From assembly GCA_035487155.1 (NCBI GenBank), contig DATHMK010000053.1, positions 73,841 to 137,840 on the forward strand: a stretch of 64,000 bases of DNA, written 5' to 3'. The notes under the pieces are model-generated. The model saw nothing but the letters and a program-made list of their open reading frames with translations, did no database searches and was not told the origin of the DNA. Every line of letters begins with the position of its first letter. Positions within the stretch are counted from its first letter, which is position 1. The translations under genes and the position numbers were made by a program. This stretch comes from DAIDKA01 sp035487155 (lineage in GTDB: Bacteria > Pseudomonadota > Gammaproteobacteria > Steroidobacterales > Steroidobacteraceae). Below, piece after piece: positions 15,683 through 23,862 of this stretch.

Positions 15683-16138
15683 ATGGACAAACTGAATCAA
15701 TTGCTCAGCGACAATGTCGTGAACTTTGCCGAGGTATTTGGCGCCCTCACGGCTGAGGCGCCCGGTGAGTCCACCCTGCCGGGTTCCTCATTGTGGCTGC
15801 AAGGATCGGTGGTCGCGGCACGCGCCGGGTATGTCCTGGGGGAGGGCGAGCTCATCCATGAAGGACAGGCCCACCGCTTTCACTTCTCCGGCCTGCCGCC
15901 ACGACCCGGCGCAGCGACCCTGATCCACGCCAGCGGCAAGGTCTCGCGCCTGCGCCGGCTCGGCCGTTTCAGCGGGCTCTATCTGTTCTGTGACTCGCCA
16001 CCGAGCGCACCCCACGGGCGCGCCAGGTCACGCCTGCAGAACGAACACGGCGTCATCATCGACCTGTTCGGCCCACCCGGGGATCGGGTGTTTGATCTGC
16101 CCTACGGCGGACTGCGCGTGCGCCTCGCCACCGATTGA
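15683..16138 (+). CDS. Conserved protein, paralogue of 43130-43585
   Basis: 151 residues, no signal peptide. Its domain aligns along its length with the exported protein at 43130-43585: SVAA-G-GEL-H-FSGL, a GKVSRLRRLGRFSGLY strand pair, and the near-identical end QNEHGVIIDL ... FDLPYGGLRVRL. No named family recognised. Located 18 bp after sodB in the same operon. A longer frame exists upstream but only overlaps sodB. Confidence 0.7.
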   Translation: MDKLNQLLSDNVVNFAEVFGALTAEAPGESTLPGSSLWLQGSVVAARAGYVLGEGELIHEGQAHRFHFSGLPPRPGAATLIHASGKVSRLRRLGRFSGLYLFCDSPPSAPHGRARSRLQNEHGVIIDLFGPPGDRVFDLPYGGLRVRLATD

Positions 16139-16149
16139 GCCGCCTGCGG

Positions 16150-17241
16150 CTACCCGAAGGTGATCAAGAACACCTCGGCGCCCTCCTCCAGAAACTGGAT
16201 TTCGAAGCGGTGGTCGAGGATGGGTGCGGGTTGGCGGATGAGCTGGTACAGGCGCGGCTCGAGGATGGTGCCGTTGCCTTGCGCATCGACGTCCAGGCCA
16301 TGCGCCTCCCCGGGCGCATGGCCATCGATGGTCACACGGTACCGAATCGGGGCATGGCGCTCACCCGGCCCCATGATCAGGTGCAGGTCGCGCGCATGGA
16401 AGACGTAGCTGATCCGACCCGGGGTCGAGCTGAGCACGACGGACTCCGCCCCCACCACCCAAGTCCCGGCCAGCGCCCAGTGGTTGACCGGCAGTTGTTG
16501 CGGAGAAGCGTACTCCCGCGCTTGATTGGGCAAGACCCCGGGCTGTGATTCGAACCGCTCAGAGCGCCGGTACCCCAGATAGTTCTCGGGCGAGCGCAGA
16601 TTCTCCAAATCTGGAGGGGCCTCGGCGCCGGCACCCTGCACCGGCACCAGCTGCGGAGTCACGCCCCGTGCCCCGGCCTCGCGCAGCAGGCGCTGGATGT
16701 TGCGCTCCGCCTGGGAGTAGTCCCCTTCCCCGACATGGTAGTAGCGGATCCGTCCCTGCGCATCGATCAGGTACAGGGCCGGCAAATAGTCGTTCTCGAA
16801 GCCATTCCACAGCCAATACTGATTATCGATGGCGATCGGGTAGGTGATCTTCATCTCCCGCGCCGCGCGTCGCACATTTTCTATCCGCGTTTCGAACTGA
16901 AATTCCGGGGCGTGCACGCCGATGACCACCAGACCCTGATGGCCGTACCGCTGGGCCCAGGCGCGCACATAGGGCAGCGACCGGCGCCAGTTGATGCAGG
17001 AATAGCTCCAAAAATCCACCAGCACCACCTTGCCGCGCAGGTTCGACGCCGACAGGCGCCTGGAGTTCAGCCAGGTAGTCACCCCGCTCAGTGAGGGCAC
17101 ATCGCCCTCGATGGGCAGGCGCGCGGCATTGGCCGGCTTGCCTGCCATCCCCGCGCCTTGAGCGTAACCAGCCACCGCCGACACGACCAGCATCAAGGCC
17201 GCCGCGAACGCCGGCCCCCAGCGGCTAGCTGCGCTCCCCAT
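16150..17241 (-). CDS. Exported TlpA/DipZ-like thioredoxin-fold protein lacking the second active-site Cys
   Basis: 363 residues. A signal peptide (residues 10-28, AFAAALMLVVSAVAGYAQG) is followed by a thioredoxin fold (about 45-185: GKVVLVDFWSYSCINWRRSLPYVRAW, ... GVHAPEFQFE, YPIAIDNQYWLWNGFENDYLPALYLID) and a C-terminal beta domain (about 220-363) as in the extracytoplasmic part of DipZ-type proteins. Relatives carry CINC; here it is CINW, so disulfide exchange by the usual two-Cys route is excluded. It may bind peroxide or act as a one-Cys or structural domain. The ATG is 18 bp downstream of the small membrane protein gene, same operon. Confidence 0.85.
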   Translation of the reverse strand: MGSAASRWGPAFAAALMLVVSAVAGYAQGAGMAGKPANAARLPIEGDVPSLSGVTTWLNSRRLSASNLRGKVVLVDFWSYSCINWRRSLPYVRAWAQRYGHQGLVVIGVHAPEFQFETRIENVRRAAREMKITYPIAIDNQYWLWNGFENDYLPALYLIDAQGRIRYYHVGEGDYSQAERNIQRLLREAGARGVTPQLVPVQGAGAEAPPDLENLRSPENYLGYRRSERFESQPGVLPNQAREYASPQQLPVNHWALAGTWVVGAESVVLSSTPGRISYVFHARDLHLIMGPGERHAPIRYRVTIDGHAPGEAHGLDVDAQGNGTILEPRLYQLIRQPAPILDHRFEIQFLEEGAEVFLITFG

Positions 17242-17258
17242 CGATGAGCGCCCGCGCC

Positions 17259-17552
17259 TCAGCGATGGCGAAGCGCGTGAATGCCACGCACCATCGCGGC
17301 CATGAAGAGCACGATCATCAGCACCGCCAGCACGCCCGAGGCGGCAATGAAGACCTCCGCGCACTCCCACAGTCGCGATTTCAGGCCCAAAGGGAGCCTG
17401 AAACGCTCGACCGCGCCTGCGGCATGCTCGCGGGGCACGCGATCAAAACTGCGGTACTGCCACGCCAAGGAGCTGCGCCGCGGCGCCCTCACGGCCAGCG
17501 CGCGCACATCGCTGCTCCACTCCTGCTCGGCTTCCTGCTCTTCGGCTATCAC
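17259..17552 (-). CDS. Small single-helix membrane protein
   Basis: 97 residues from a GTG preceded by AGGGAG. Acidic start, a basic middle (RALAVRAPRRSSLAW) and a C-terminal helix (about 66-90: CAEVFIAASGVLAVLMIVLFMAAMV). It is first in the operon with the thioredoxin-fold protein, and the operator-like site at 17634-17657 lies 82 bp before its start. Function unknown. Confidence 0.7.
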   Translation of the reverse strand: MIAEEQEAEQEWSSDVRALAVRAPRRSSLAWQYRSFDRVPREHAAGAVERFRLPLGLKSRLWECAEVFIAASGVLAVLMIVLFMAAMVRGIHALRHR

Positions 17553-17633
17553 GGCGATCTCCCTGACGTTTCACCGAATCAATCTGTTCTCGCATCTATA
17601 GCGGCGCTGCCACACGGCGTCGATAGTGTTTTT

Positions 17634-17657
17634 CCATGCAATGGTATTGGCGATACC
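17634..17657 (-). promoter_or_regulatory. Operator-like site for the 17552 operon
   Basis: Minus-strand GGTATCGCCAATACC followed by ATTGCATGG. Contains the inverted repeat GGTAT-N5-ATACC. Confidence 0.75.
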
Positions 17658-17674
17658 TTGGTATTCCGCTCACC

Positions 17675-17700
17675 AACGCCCCGATACCTTTGGCTCATGG
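17675..17700 (+). promoter_or_regulatory. Operator-like site for the cupin operon
   Basis: Plus-strand CGCCCCGATACCTTTGGCTC then ATGG. 51 bp before the cupin ATG and facing away from the copy at 17634, so each divergent unit has its own site. Confidence 0.65.
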
Positions 17701-17750
17701 AGCCGTGTGGTGGCTTATGGTGTGATCAGGCGCAGATAGAGGAGTCGTCG

Positions 17751-18224
17751 ATGTCCACCCGACACAAGCTCGATCGTCCAATCACTCCGCCAGCGGCACA
17801 TCAGCCGGATCAAGAGCGCTTCCATGTCATCCATTCCGAGGACGTGCAGTGGCAGCCCTTCTCTGCCTTTCCTCCCGCCGCGCGCCTTGCGGTGCTGGTC
17901 GGTGATCCGACCAGACCCGGACCCTATGTGATTCGGGTCAAGCTGCCGGCCGGCACCAAGATGCAGCCGCACCGGCATCCAGAGGACCGCATCTACACCG
18001 TGATTTCCGGGGTGTTCTATATCGGACTCGGAGATGAGTTCGATGAGTACAAACTCACCGCCCATGCGCCCGGCAGCGTCATCGTGCTGCCCGGTAACCA
18101 GCCGCATTTTCACTGGGCGAAGTCCGGCGAATACGTGACCCAGGTGACCGCCATTGGACCCCTGGGTCTGGCCTACACCGATCCGGCAAACGATCCACGC
18201 AGCGGCGGGGAGGGCTGGCCATGA
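17751..18224 (+). CDS. Cupin-domain protein
   Basis: 157 residues. Cupin motif 1 is visible as GTKMQPHRHPEDRIYTVISG with two His and a Glu/Asp position, and motif 2 as PGSVIVLPGNQPHFHWAKSG, so a metal site is likely. Such single-domain cupins act as small dioxygenases, isomerases or quercetinase-like enzymes; substrate unknown. GAGGAG lies before the ATG. The stop overlaps the start of the next gene (ATGA). Confidence 0.85.
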   Translation: MSTRHKLDRPITPPAAHQPDQERFHVIHSEDVQWQPFSAFPPAARLAVLVGDPTRPGPYVIRVKLPAGTKMQPHRHPEDRIYTVISGVFYIGLGDEFDEYKLTAHAPGSVIVLPGNQPHFHWAKSGEYVTQVTAIGPLGLAYTDPANDPRSGGEGWP

Positions 18225-19159
18225 ACCAACCCTGGGCGATCGTCGTGGCCGACGATCATGGCCATGAATCCGGCGCTACCTCATCCTGTGATGGGCGGGC
18301 GACGCCGGTGCAGTATTGCCAGCTGAACGGCCGCCGAACCCTGTTCCAGGACGCGCTGCAACGCGCATTGCGCGTGGCGCCGGCCTCCCAGGTGCTGGTC
18401 ACCGCACAGGAAGCTTATCGCGGCCATTGGGAGCCCGCGCTGTGGTTCACGCGCGCGGAGCATCGCTTCGTCAGCCCCGAGGCCGGACTGTCATGGCTCA
18501 CGACCGCCGCTGCGATTCTCGCGATTGCCTACAAGGCGCCCGACAGCATCGTGACCCTGCTGCCGGGACGCTGTTTCGTCAGCCACGAATCCATTCTCAC
18601 CAAGTCCATCGAGCGGGCGGTTTCCCTGCTACCCCTGGTTCCGGAGTCTGTCATCAGTCTGGGGATGCAGGATCTTGACGGTGGTACCGATGAGGACTAC
18701 CTGGTGCCGCTCACGGGCGAGCGGGAGTACCTGCAGCCGCTGCTGGGTGTCGCGCGCCGACCGGTTCCGTGGATTGCCCAGTATCTGCGCGCCCAGGGAG
18801 CACTGGTCGCATCCCGGGTGACCTGCAGCTACGCGCGCACCCTGGCGGCGCATGTGTCGCTGGTATGGCCGGGACTGGCGTCGACTCTGCTTGAGCACAC
18901 CCTCGCGGGCGGGCGCAAAGGCGCCGAGGGTGGTGTGCGGATGAGTATTCCGCAGGGCCTGCCCAGAGCCCTCCTGCGCTCGCGCCACTGGTATCCGCCG
19001 GCACTGCCGCAGCGCGCCTTGCGGGTGACCGCCTGCGGATGGAGCGGTCTGCGAACCGCGCGTGCCCTGGCGCGGGTTCGCTCCTTCCTCTCCCCTGCCC
19101 TGCAGGATCTGCCCCGTCGCGGGCAGCGAGTGCAGTCTAGCGTTTCGGGCCGGCCATGA
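18221..19159 (+). CDS. Mannose-1-phosphate guanylyltransferase-like nucleotidyltransferase
   Basis: 312 residues. The fold resembles the nucleotidyltransferase part of ManC-type enzymes but the N-terminal GGxGxRLWP signature is replaced by VVADDHGHESG, so catalysis is doubtful. RTLFQDALQRALRVAPASQVLVTAQEAYRGHWEPAL and SIVTLLPGRCFVSHESIL match the body of the domain. Translationally coupled to the cupin. Its last 23 bases overlap the end of the convergent hydrolase gene. Confidence 0.65.
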   Translation: MNQPWAIVVADDHGHESGATSSCDGRATPVQYCQLNGRRTLFQDALQRALRVAPASQVLVTAQEAYRGHWEPALWFTRAEHRFVSPEAGLSWLTTAAAILAIAYKAPDSIVTLLPGRCFVSHESILTKSIERAVSLLPLVPESVISLGMQDLDGGTDEDYLVPLTGEREYLQPLLGVARRPVPWIAQYLRAQGALVASRVTCSYARTLAAHVSLVWPGLASTLLEHTLAGGRKGAEGGVRMSIPQGLPRALLRSRHWYPPALPQRALRVTACGWSGLRTARALARVRSFLSPALQDLPRRGQRVQSSVSGRP

Positions 19160-20009
19160 AGTCACGCACCAATACCGCTATTTCATCGGCCGCCGTGTCC
19201 AGCGCAAAGTGGCCCGCCTCCAGCATGTGCACTTCAGCGCGGGGTACATCACGCCGGTAGGCCTGCGGCTCGGAAATATCGAAGGAGAGGTCGTACTTCC
19301 CCCAGATGACCAACAGCCGCGGCTGTGTCCTGCGCAGCCATTGCTGCCAGATGGGATAGGCGGTCACATTGGTTCGATAGTCGTAGAACAGGTCAGACTG
19401 GATGTCGCCCTGCCCTACCTGGCTGAGAAAGGCAAACTCGTCGGTCCACAGATCCGGGTCATAACGCTCCACCGCGGGATCGGCCCCGACGTGCCGAGTG
19501 CGCGTCGCGGCCAGCGACAGCAGGTTCTCCCGTAGTGCCTGCTCGTTGGCGGCGCGGTCGGCCCAGAATGCCCGCCGGGCCTGCCAATTGATCCCGAGAC
19601 CTTCATCGTGGGCAACCGCATTCTGGACAATCAGGCTCGTCAGCCGTTGCGGCTGTGCCAGTGCCATGCGAAAGCCCACCGGTCCGCCATAGTCCTGCAG
19701 GTACAACGTGAACTGCTGCAGGTTCAGCGCCGCGGTGAATCCGTTCATGACCCGCGCAATGCGGTCAAAGGTGTACGGAAAGGACTTCGGATCCGGCCAC
19801 TCGCTGTGCCCAAATCCCGGGTAGTCCGGCGCCACCAGGTGATAGGCATCCGACACTCGGGCGAACAGCGGTTCGAACATGCGCGATGAGGAAGGCAAGC
19901 CGTGCAGCAGCAAGATGGTGGGCGCCTGCTTCGGCCCGGCTTCCCGATAGAAGATCGAAATGCCCTCGATGAGGACGGAGCGATAAGCGGTTTTCGCAGC
20001 CGTCACCAT
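19137..20009 (-). CDS. Alpha/beta hydrolase, haloalkane dehalogenase/epoxide hydrolase type
   Basis: 290 residues. HGLPSSSRMFEPLF holds the oxyanion HG motif. The nucleophile elbow is QDYGGPVGFRMA, with Asp in the nucleophile position as in dehalogenases and epoxide hydrolases rather than Ser. The catalytic His is in LEAGHFALDTAADEI, and the acid may be the Asp in WGKYDLSFD. Together with the VOC and SDR genes of the same operon this suggests breakdown of reactive electrophiles; the substrate is unknown. Its start overlaps the end of the SDR gene. Confidence 0.87.
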   Translation of the reverse strand: MVTAAKTAYRSVLIEGISIFYREAGPKQAPTILLLHGLPSSSRMFEPLFARVSDAYHLVAPDYPGFGHSEWPDPKSFPYTFDRIARVMNGFTAALNLQQFTLYLQDYGGPVGFRMALAQPQRLTSLIVQNAVAHDEGLGINWQARRAFWADRAANEQALRENLLSLAATRTRHVGADPAVERYDPDLWTDEFAFLSQVGQGDIQSDLFYDYRTNVTAYPIWQQWLRRTQPRLLVIWGKYDLSFDISEPQAYRRDVPRAEVHMLEAGHFALDTAADEIAVLVRDFMAGPKR

Positions 20010-20731
20010 CGGCCCACGTGCGAACCGCCGTCCACCCGCAGGACCTCTCCGGTGACCTGCCCCGCATCCGTCAGATACAGCACGGCATCGACGATGTCAG
20101 CCACCGAGGAGATCTGTCCCATCGGCTGCAGTGTCTTCAGGAACTCCTTCGGGGCGTCCTTGTGCATCGGCGTGTCCACGATTCCAGGGGCCACCGCGTT
20201 CACGCGAATGCCCTGCTTGGCGTACTCGATCGCCAGGTTTCGCGTGACCGCCTCGAGGCCCCCTTTGGTGATCATGGGCACCGAGCAATTGGCCCCCGCG
20301 ATCGGGTGATCCGTGAGCGTGGAGGTGATGGTCACGATGCTGCCGCCGGACTTCTGCAGCAGCAAGCGCTTGATCACCGCCTGTGTCATGAAGAGGAAGC
20401 CTTCGATATTCACCGCCAGCAGCGATCGCAGATCATCGATGGTGAAGTCGGTGAAGGCCTTAGACCGGTAGATTCCGGCATTGTTGACCAGTACGTCGAT
20501 CCGCTCGAATCGCGACAGCGCGGTCTGCACGATCCGATCGGCGGTATCCGGGTTCGCGATGTTCCCATCGACCAGGGCCAGCGACTCCGCGGGCGCAAAG
20601 GGATTGCCCTGGCTGATGTGCCGGGAATTGGCCACGACGCCATAGCCGCGCTTCAGGAAGGCCGCGACCAGGCCCGCACCGATGCCTTTGGAGGCACCGG
20701 TCACGATTGCAACCTTTCTGGCCGCGCCCAT
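20003..20731 (-). CDS. SDR-family protein with altered catalytic Tyr
   Basis: 242 residues, classical SDR length. The cofactor motif TGASKGIG and NNAG are intact, and the catalytic Ser (TITST) and PG motif (NAVAPGIVDTP) are present. Where YxxxK is expected the sequence is VPMITKGG: Lys is kept but the Tyr position is Pro. This predicts weak or non-standard redox chemistry. Sits between the VOC and hydrolase genes, overlapping the latter by seven bases. Confidence 0.88.
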   Translation of the reverse strand: MGAARKVAIVTGASKGIGAGLVAAFLKRGYGVVANSRHISQGNPFAPAESLALVDGNIANPDTADRIVQTALSRFERIDVLVNNAGIYRSKAFTDFTIDDLRSLLAVNIEGFLFMTQAVIKRLLLQKSGGSIVTITSTLTDHPIAGANCSVPMITKGGLEAVTRNLAIEYAKQGIRVNAVAPGIVDTPMHKDAPKEFLKTLQPMGQISSVADIVDAVLYLTDAGQVTGEVLRVDGGSHVGRW

Positions 20732-20754
20732 TGGAAAACTCTGCTGCGCCTGAC

Positions 20755-21354
20755 TTAGGACGACAGCGTCTTGCCATTGCCCTCGGCCGCGGCTTTGGCG
20801 CGGCGAAAGGAGGCCTGCAGCGCACCGACCGATGTCAAAGGCCCACCGTTCACGTCTCCTGCCAGCCTTACCGTCACCTCCTGGAACACCCAGGTGTTGC
20901 CGTCCGGATCGCGAAACGAGGCATAGGATCCATAGCTGTTTCGCTGCGGTTGCAGGCCCTGTGTTACTTCGCGTGGATCGGCGTGGTGGAACAGACCGCC
21001 GGCATCATAGAAGGGCTCACTGACTTCAACCCCGTGGGCCTGCAGCTGGGCACGCACCGCCACCAGGTCGGACACAATCAGATGCAATCCCTGCGCCGAG
21101 CCCGGTGCGGCGGCACTGACGCCCCGACCGAAAATGATCGAGCAGGAGGAGCCCGGGGGCGTGAATTGCACGACGCGATACTGTGGGTCCGCGCTGACGT
21201 CCAGATCCAGACGCCACCCCAGGTTGGCGTAGAAGCGCTTCGCACGATCCACATCCGCCACCGGAATGACGATCACCTCGAGTTTCATTTCAGCCGGTTG
21301 TGCGCTTGGCACCGCCTTGAACGTCGTGGCGCTTTGGGCCTGGGTACTGCTCAT
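20755..21354 (-). CDS. VOC-family protein
   Basis: 199 residues. KLEVIVIPVADVDRAKRFYANLGWRLDLDV begins the first VOC module, and SYGSYASFRDPDGNTWVFQEV ends it with the usual metal Glu near the end. A C-terminal tail (VRLAGDVNGGPLTSVGALQ) extends past the domain. GGAGAG lies five bases before the chosen ATG. First gene of the minus-strand VOC-SDR-hydrolase operon. Confidence 0.86.
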   Translation of the reverse strand: MSSTQAQSATTFKAVPSAQPAEMKLEVIVIPVADVDRAKRFYANLGWRLDLDVSADPQYRVVQFTPPGSSCSIIFGRGVSAAAPGSAQGLHLIVSDLVAVRAQLQAHGVEVSEPFYDAGGLFHHADPREVTQGLQPQRNSYGSYASFRDPDGNTWVFQEVTVRLAGDVNGGPLTSVGALQASFRRAKAAAEGNGKTLSS

Positions 21355-21670
21355 GCCGCTCTCCATCAGGTGAGGTTGAAATACGTCCTGCGGGACTCAT
21401 TCCAACAGCGGCAGTGGGCCGAATCGATTGCACCATGGTATTGGCGTGCCGTGTCGACAGCGCCATGGCGCCGCCCGCGACGGCGAGCACCCCCAGCAAC
21501 ACGAAGAACTCCAGATACCCCGCGACCACCGTCAAGTCGACGTATTGGTGCCGCGCCAATCTGGTCTGCAAATGCGATGCTGTTGCCGGGAGCATGATCC
21601 CAGCATGCGAAGATTCGCGGCCACGCTCTTGGAGAATCGTGCCGTGCTTGGGCAGATCGTGTGGCGCTGA
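21355..21670. other. 316-bp gap between the VOC operon and kfrA
   Basis: No gene supported. A minus-strand frame here contains one membrane-like helix but overlaps the VOC start and the operator-like site, so I do not call it. Confidence 0.5.
21425..21446 (-). promoter_or_regulatory. Operator-like site for the VOC-SDR-hydrolase operon
   Basis: Minus-strand CGCCAATACCATGGTGCAAT(CG), 70 bp before the VOC start codon. Confidence 0.72.
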
Positions 21671-22150
21671 TTACTTGCCCGACGGGCCTCGGTGCGCCGC
21701 CGGACCGAAGGTCCGTATCTGAACCTCCAGCTGTCCGGTCCGGGTGTCGGCCTCCTCCACCTGCCGTCGCAATGAATCGCTGCCCGCACCGCCAACCGAC
21801 GCCTGATGCACCAGCGGTTGCAGCGCATCCACTCTTTCCCTGAGCCGGCCCACCTCCCGGTTCCAATGCGCCTGGTGCGCATCTTCGCGCTGGCGCGCCG
21901 CCTTCAGCTGCTCGCGCAGGTTGAGGTTTTCCTGCTCCAGTAGCCCGGCTGCGATCGGGGATAAAGCGGCGCCGCCCAGGCGCGATTGCTCACTTGCCAG
22001 CAGCCGGTAGATCCGCGCGACCCCGCCTCGAGACTGATAGCGCTGCTCCAGCGCGACACGCACCGCCGCCCCGGAAGGCAAGGGCCCGACTCCCGCGAGC
22101 TCGCGAATCACCGCGATCACGGCCGCATCCGAAACCTTCGGCGGGTACAT
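21671..22150 (-). CDS. KfrA-like plasmid DNA-binding protein
   Basis: 159 residues. The N-terminal DNA-binding fold (VSDAAVIAVIRELAGVGPLPSGAAVRVALEQRYQSRGGVARIYRLLASE) matches the KfrA N-terminal domain, followed by a coiled coil (about 80-140: LLEQENLNLREQLKAARQRED, VGRLRERVDAL). KfrA proteins autoregulate and aid plasmid segregation or copy control. The ATG at 22150 is preferred over a TTG at 22168. A perfect 20-bp palindrome lies 17 bp upstream. Adjacent to the replication origin. Confidence 0.82.
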   Translation of the reverse strand: MYPPKVSDAAVIAVIRELAGVGPLPSGAAVRVALEQRYQSRGGVARIYRLLASEQSRLGGAALSPIAAGLLEQENLNLREQLKAARQREDAHQAHWNREVGRLRERVDALQPLVHQASVGGAGSDSLRRQVEEADTRTGQLEVQIRTFGPAAHRGPSGK

Positions 22151-22166
22151 ACCAGGAGTGTACCGC

Positions 22167-22186
22167 AAGCGGAAAGCTTTCCGCTT
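22167..22186. promoter_or_regulatory. 20-bp palindrome upstream of kfrA
   Basis: AAGCGGAAAGCTTTCCGCTT, perfectly self-complementary, 16 bp before the kfrA start codon. The position fits an autoregulatory operator; that role is inferred. Confidence 0.7.
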
Positions 22187-22191
22187 GACTT

Positions 22192-22252
22192 ATTGCACTC
22201 GATGAAAGAGCCCATTCATATGCAGAATCAATGAATTGCACTCATTGCACTG
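22192..22252 (+). repeat. Three ATTGCACTC repeats
   Basis: ATTGCACTC at 22192-22200 and 22235-22243, and ATTGCACTG at 22244-22252. They lie between kfrA and the iterons and could bind a replication or control protein. Confidence 0.5.
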
Positions 22253-22316
22253 CGGCACTCCGGCGTTTCGTGATCGTTCTTCGCTATCAAGCGTCCGCTG
22301 GAATATCTATAGGGAA

Positions 22317-22334
22317 CTACAGGAGCTACAGGAG
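22317..22334 (+). repeat. Tandem 9-bp direct repeat
   Basis: CTACAGGAG twice in direct tandem. Part of the origin-proximal gap; role unknown. Confidence 0.45.
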
Positions 22335-22362
22335 GAGCATGTAATTCCTTGTCGGAGCTGGA

Positions 22363-22376
22363 AAAATCGCGATTTT
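22363..22376. repeat. AT-containing palindrome in the origin region
   Basis: AAAATCGCGATTTT, a perfect 14-bp palindrome immediately before the first iteron. Confidence 0.5.
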
Positions 22377-22377
22377 C

Positions 22378-22638
22378 GCGGAGCGATGCAACGGCCTGGC
22401 GGGAGAGTTGCGACGGCCGCCCGCGCGTCATGCCACGGGGCCGCGTGAGAGATGCAACGCTGCTGAATGACGCACCTCATTTTCGATCCAATGAATCAAG
22501 GCCTTACGCGCTTTGCGTGAGAGATGCAACGCCTGGCAGTGGCGGTAGAAAAGTGCGCCATAACTGCATGAAAACGGTGGAAATTCCGCTCTCAGGGCAG
22601 CAAGTCCTGCGCGGTACCCGTGAGAGTTGCAACGAGGC
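22378..22638 (+). repeat. Iteron-like repeats, candidate oriV
   Basis: Five copies around a GAGAGWTGCAACG core: 22378-22399 (GGAGCGATGCAACGGCCTGG), 22401-22418 (GAGAGTTGCGACGGCC), 22441-22462 (CGTGAGAGATGCAACGCTG), 22514-22536 (CGTGAGAGATGCAACGCCTG) and 22617-22638 (CGTGAGAGTTGCAACGAGG). All are in direct orientation next to repA. Theta-type plasmids of this initiator class use such iterons as the initiator-binding origin. Spacing is irregular, and I see no clear DnaA box. Confidence 0.75.
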
Positions 22639-22646
22639 GGCTAGCG

Positions 22647-23807
22647 CTAGACCCTGAGGGGGCTTCGATGCTCGATATGCGGACGCGAGGGCAACAGCAG
22701 GATCCCGGTCGGACTGAGCTTCAGTTTGGCCTCGGGGTACACCTTCATGACCCGCTTCAGCGAGTCGCAGAAGAAGCGCCGGAAATAACGCAGTTCGCCA
22801 TAGTCGTGACCGAACTGACCCGAGAGCTGCGCCCAGCTGATCATGCTGGGGCGCGTCAGCTGAAACAGCCGATGCGCGAGCCAGGCGTACACATCCAGGT
22901 CCATGGGACTTTTGCGCAGCTGCCGAATCGCCGCCGTCGACAACGGTGCGGAGCGCTCCAGGATCGAGTCATACAGAACCGAGGACAGCACCAGAGAGCT
23001 GCCCTGCCCTACTCCCTCCTCGCTATCCCACCACAGACGCGCCTCTTCGACGAACAGCGCCTGGCGGAAGTGCAGCCCGGCGCGCCCCGAGGCATCGCGT
23101 ATGTTTTCATCGATCGACACCGCGCAATGCACCAGGCGCAACAGCTGATTGGCATAGGCGCGCAGCGAGCCGCGCTCGCCGCGGGTGATGGGCACGTCCA
23201 GCCGCCGCAGAAAGTCATGCACGGTGTTGCCCAGGAAAATCTCCGCCGAGCGCGTGCGCACGGCCTCCGAGGCGCAATACATCGTGAGCAGTCTTGCCGG
23301 CACGCCATAGGGCAGGCCCGCATCCGGTCGCGCCGTCGACAGCGTGAGTTCGAGCCAGCCATTGCGGCGGGTGAAATGCGTCTGCTCACCCGGATCCGCA
23401 TGCGGAAACGAACATTGAATCAGCGGCACGTACTGGAAGGACACGCCCTGCGCGAGCGGATCGGAAAGCGGAACATTGGGCAGGGCCAGCGCCGGTGTCT
23501 TCATGAGGGCCGGAGCGGGCGGCACCCTCTTCTGCAGCACCGCGGGCGCCTGAGGTTCGAAGGCGGCGGCAGCCACTTCGGGAAATCTTGCGCGGATGAG
23601 CGCCACCGCAAAGCCGGCATGCAGGAGCTGCGCGACGGTTCTTGCCGGGCTCATGCGCAACGCTGCGTAGGCCTGAACGGCCTTGTCGAAGCGGTCCATC
23701 GAGTCCGCGGTCGGTTCCGACGCGGTGCTCACAGCAGTTCCCAAGGCGGCATCCAATCCCCTCTTCGCGTAAGATCCCTTGGCCGGATCATGGCTCTCTG
23801 CACGCAT
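22647..23807 (-). CDS. repA: Plasmid replication initiator (RepA_C family)
   Basis: 386 residues from the ATG at 23807. The conserved core lies in the middle: PYGVPARLLTMYCASEAVRTRSAEIFLGNTVHDFLRRLDVPITRGERGSLRAYANQLLRLVHCAVS, matching the plasmid-encoded RepA pattern (leader helix, LG-x-FL-x-LG, a GG/RG turn and the Q-L-RL helix). LDVYAWLAHRLFQL is the second winged-helix element. It would bind the iterons at its own 3' side. Divergent from parA across 55 bp. Longer upstream starts would overlap parA and are rejected; an internal ATG near 23700 is possible. Confidence 0.88.
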   Translation of the reverse strand: MRAESHDPAKGSYAKRGLDAALGTAVSTASEPTADSMDRFDKAVQAYAALRMSPARTVAQLLHAGFAVALIRARFPEVAAAAFEPQAPAVLQKRVPPAPALMKTPALALPNVPLSDPLAQGVSFQYVPLIQCSFPHADPGEQTHFTRRNGWLELTLSTARPDAGLPYGVPARLLTMYCASEAVRTRSAEIFLGNTVHDFLRRLDVPITRGERGSLRAYANQLLRLVHCAVSIDENIRDASGRAGLHFRQALFVEEARLWWDSEEGVGQGSSLVLSSVLYDSILERSAPLSTAAIRQLRKSPMDLDVYAWLAHRLFQLTRPSMISWAQLSGQFGHDYGELRYFRRFFCDSLKRVMKVYPEAKLKLSPTGILLLPSRPHIEHRSPLRV

Positions 23808-23862
23808 TTCTGGTAGTTTTTGCCGGAAATCCGTGTGGGAAGAGTTCCTTGGGGAGAACAGT

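Noticed and set aside
21290..21595. Minus-strand frame with one hydrophobic helix between kfrA and the VOC gene
   Set aside because: It runs through the operator-like site and into the VOC gene in another frame; codon use is poor.
22378..22638. CRISPR array
   Set aside because: Repeats are short, irregularly spaced and next to a replication initiator; iterons explain them better.
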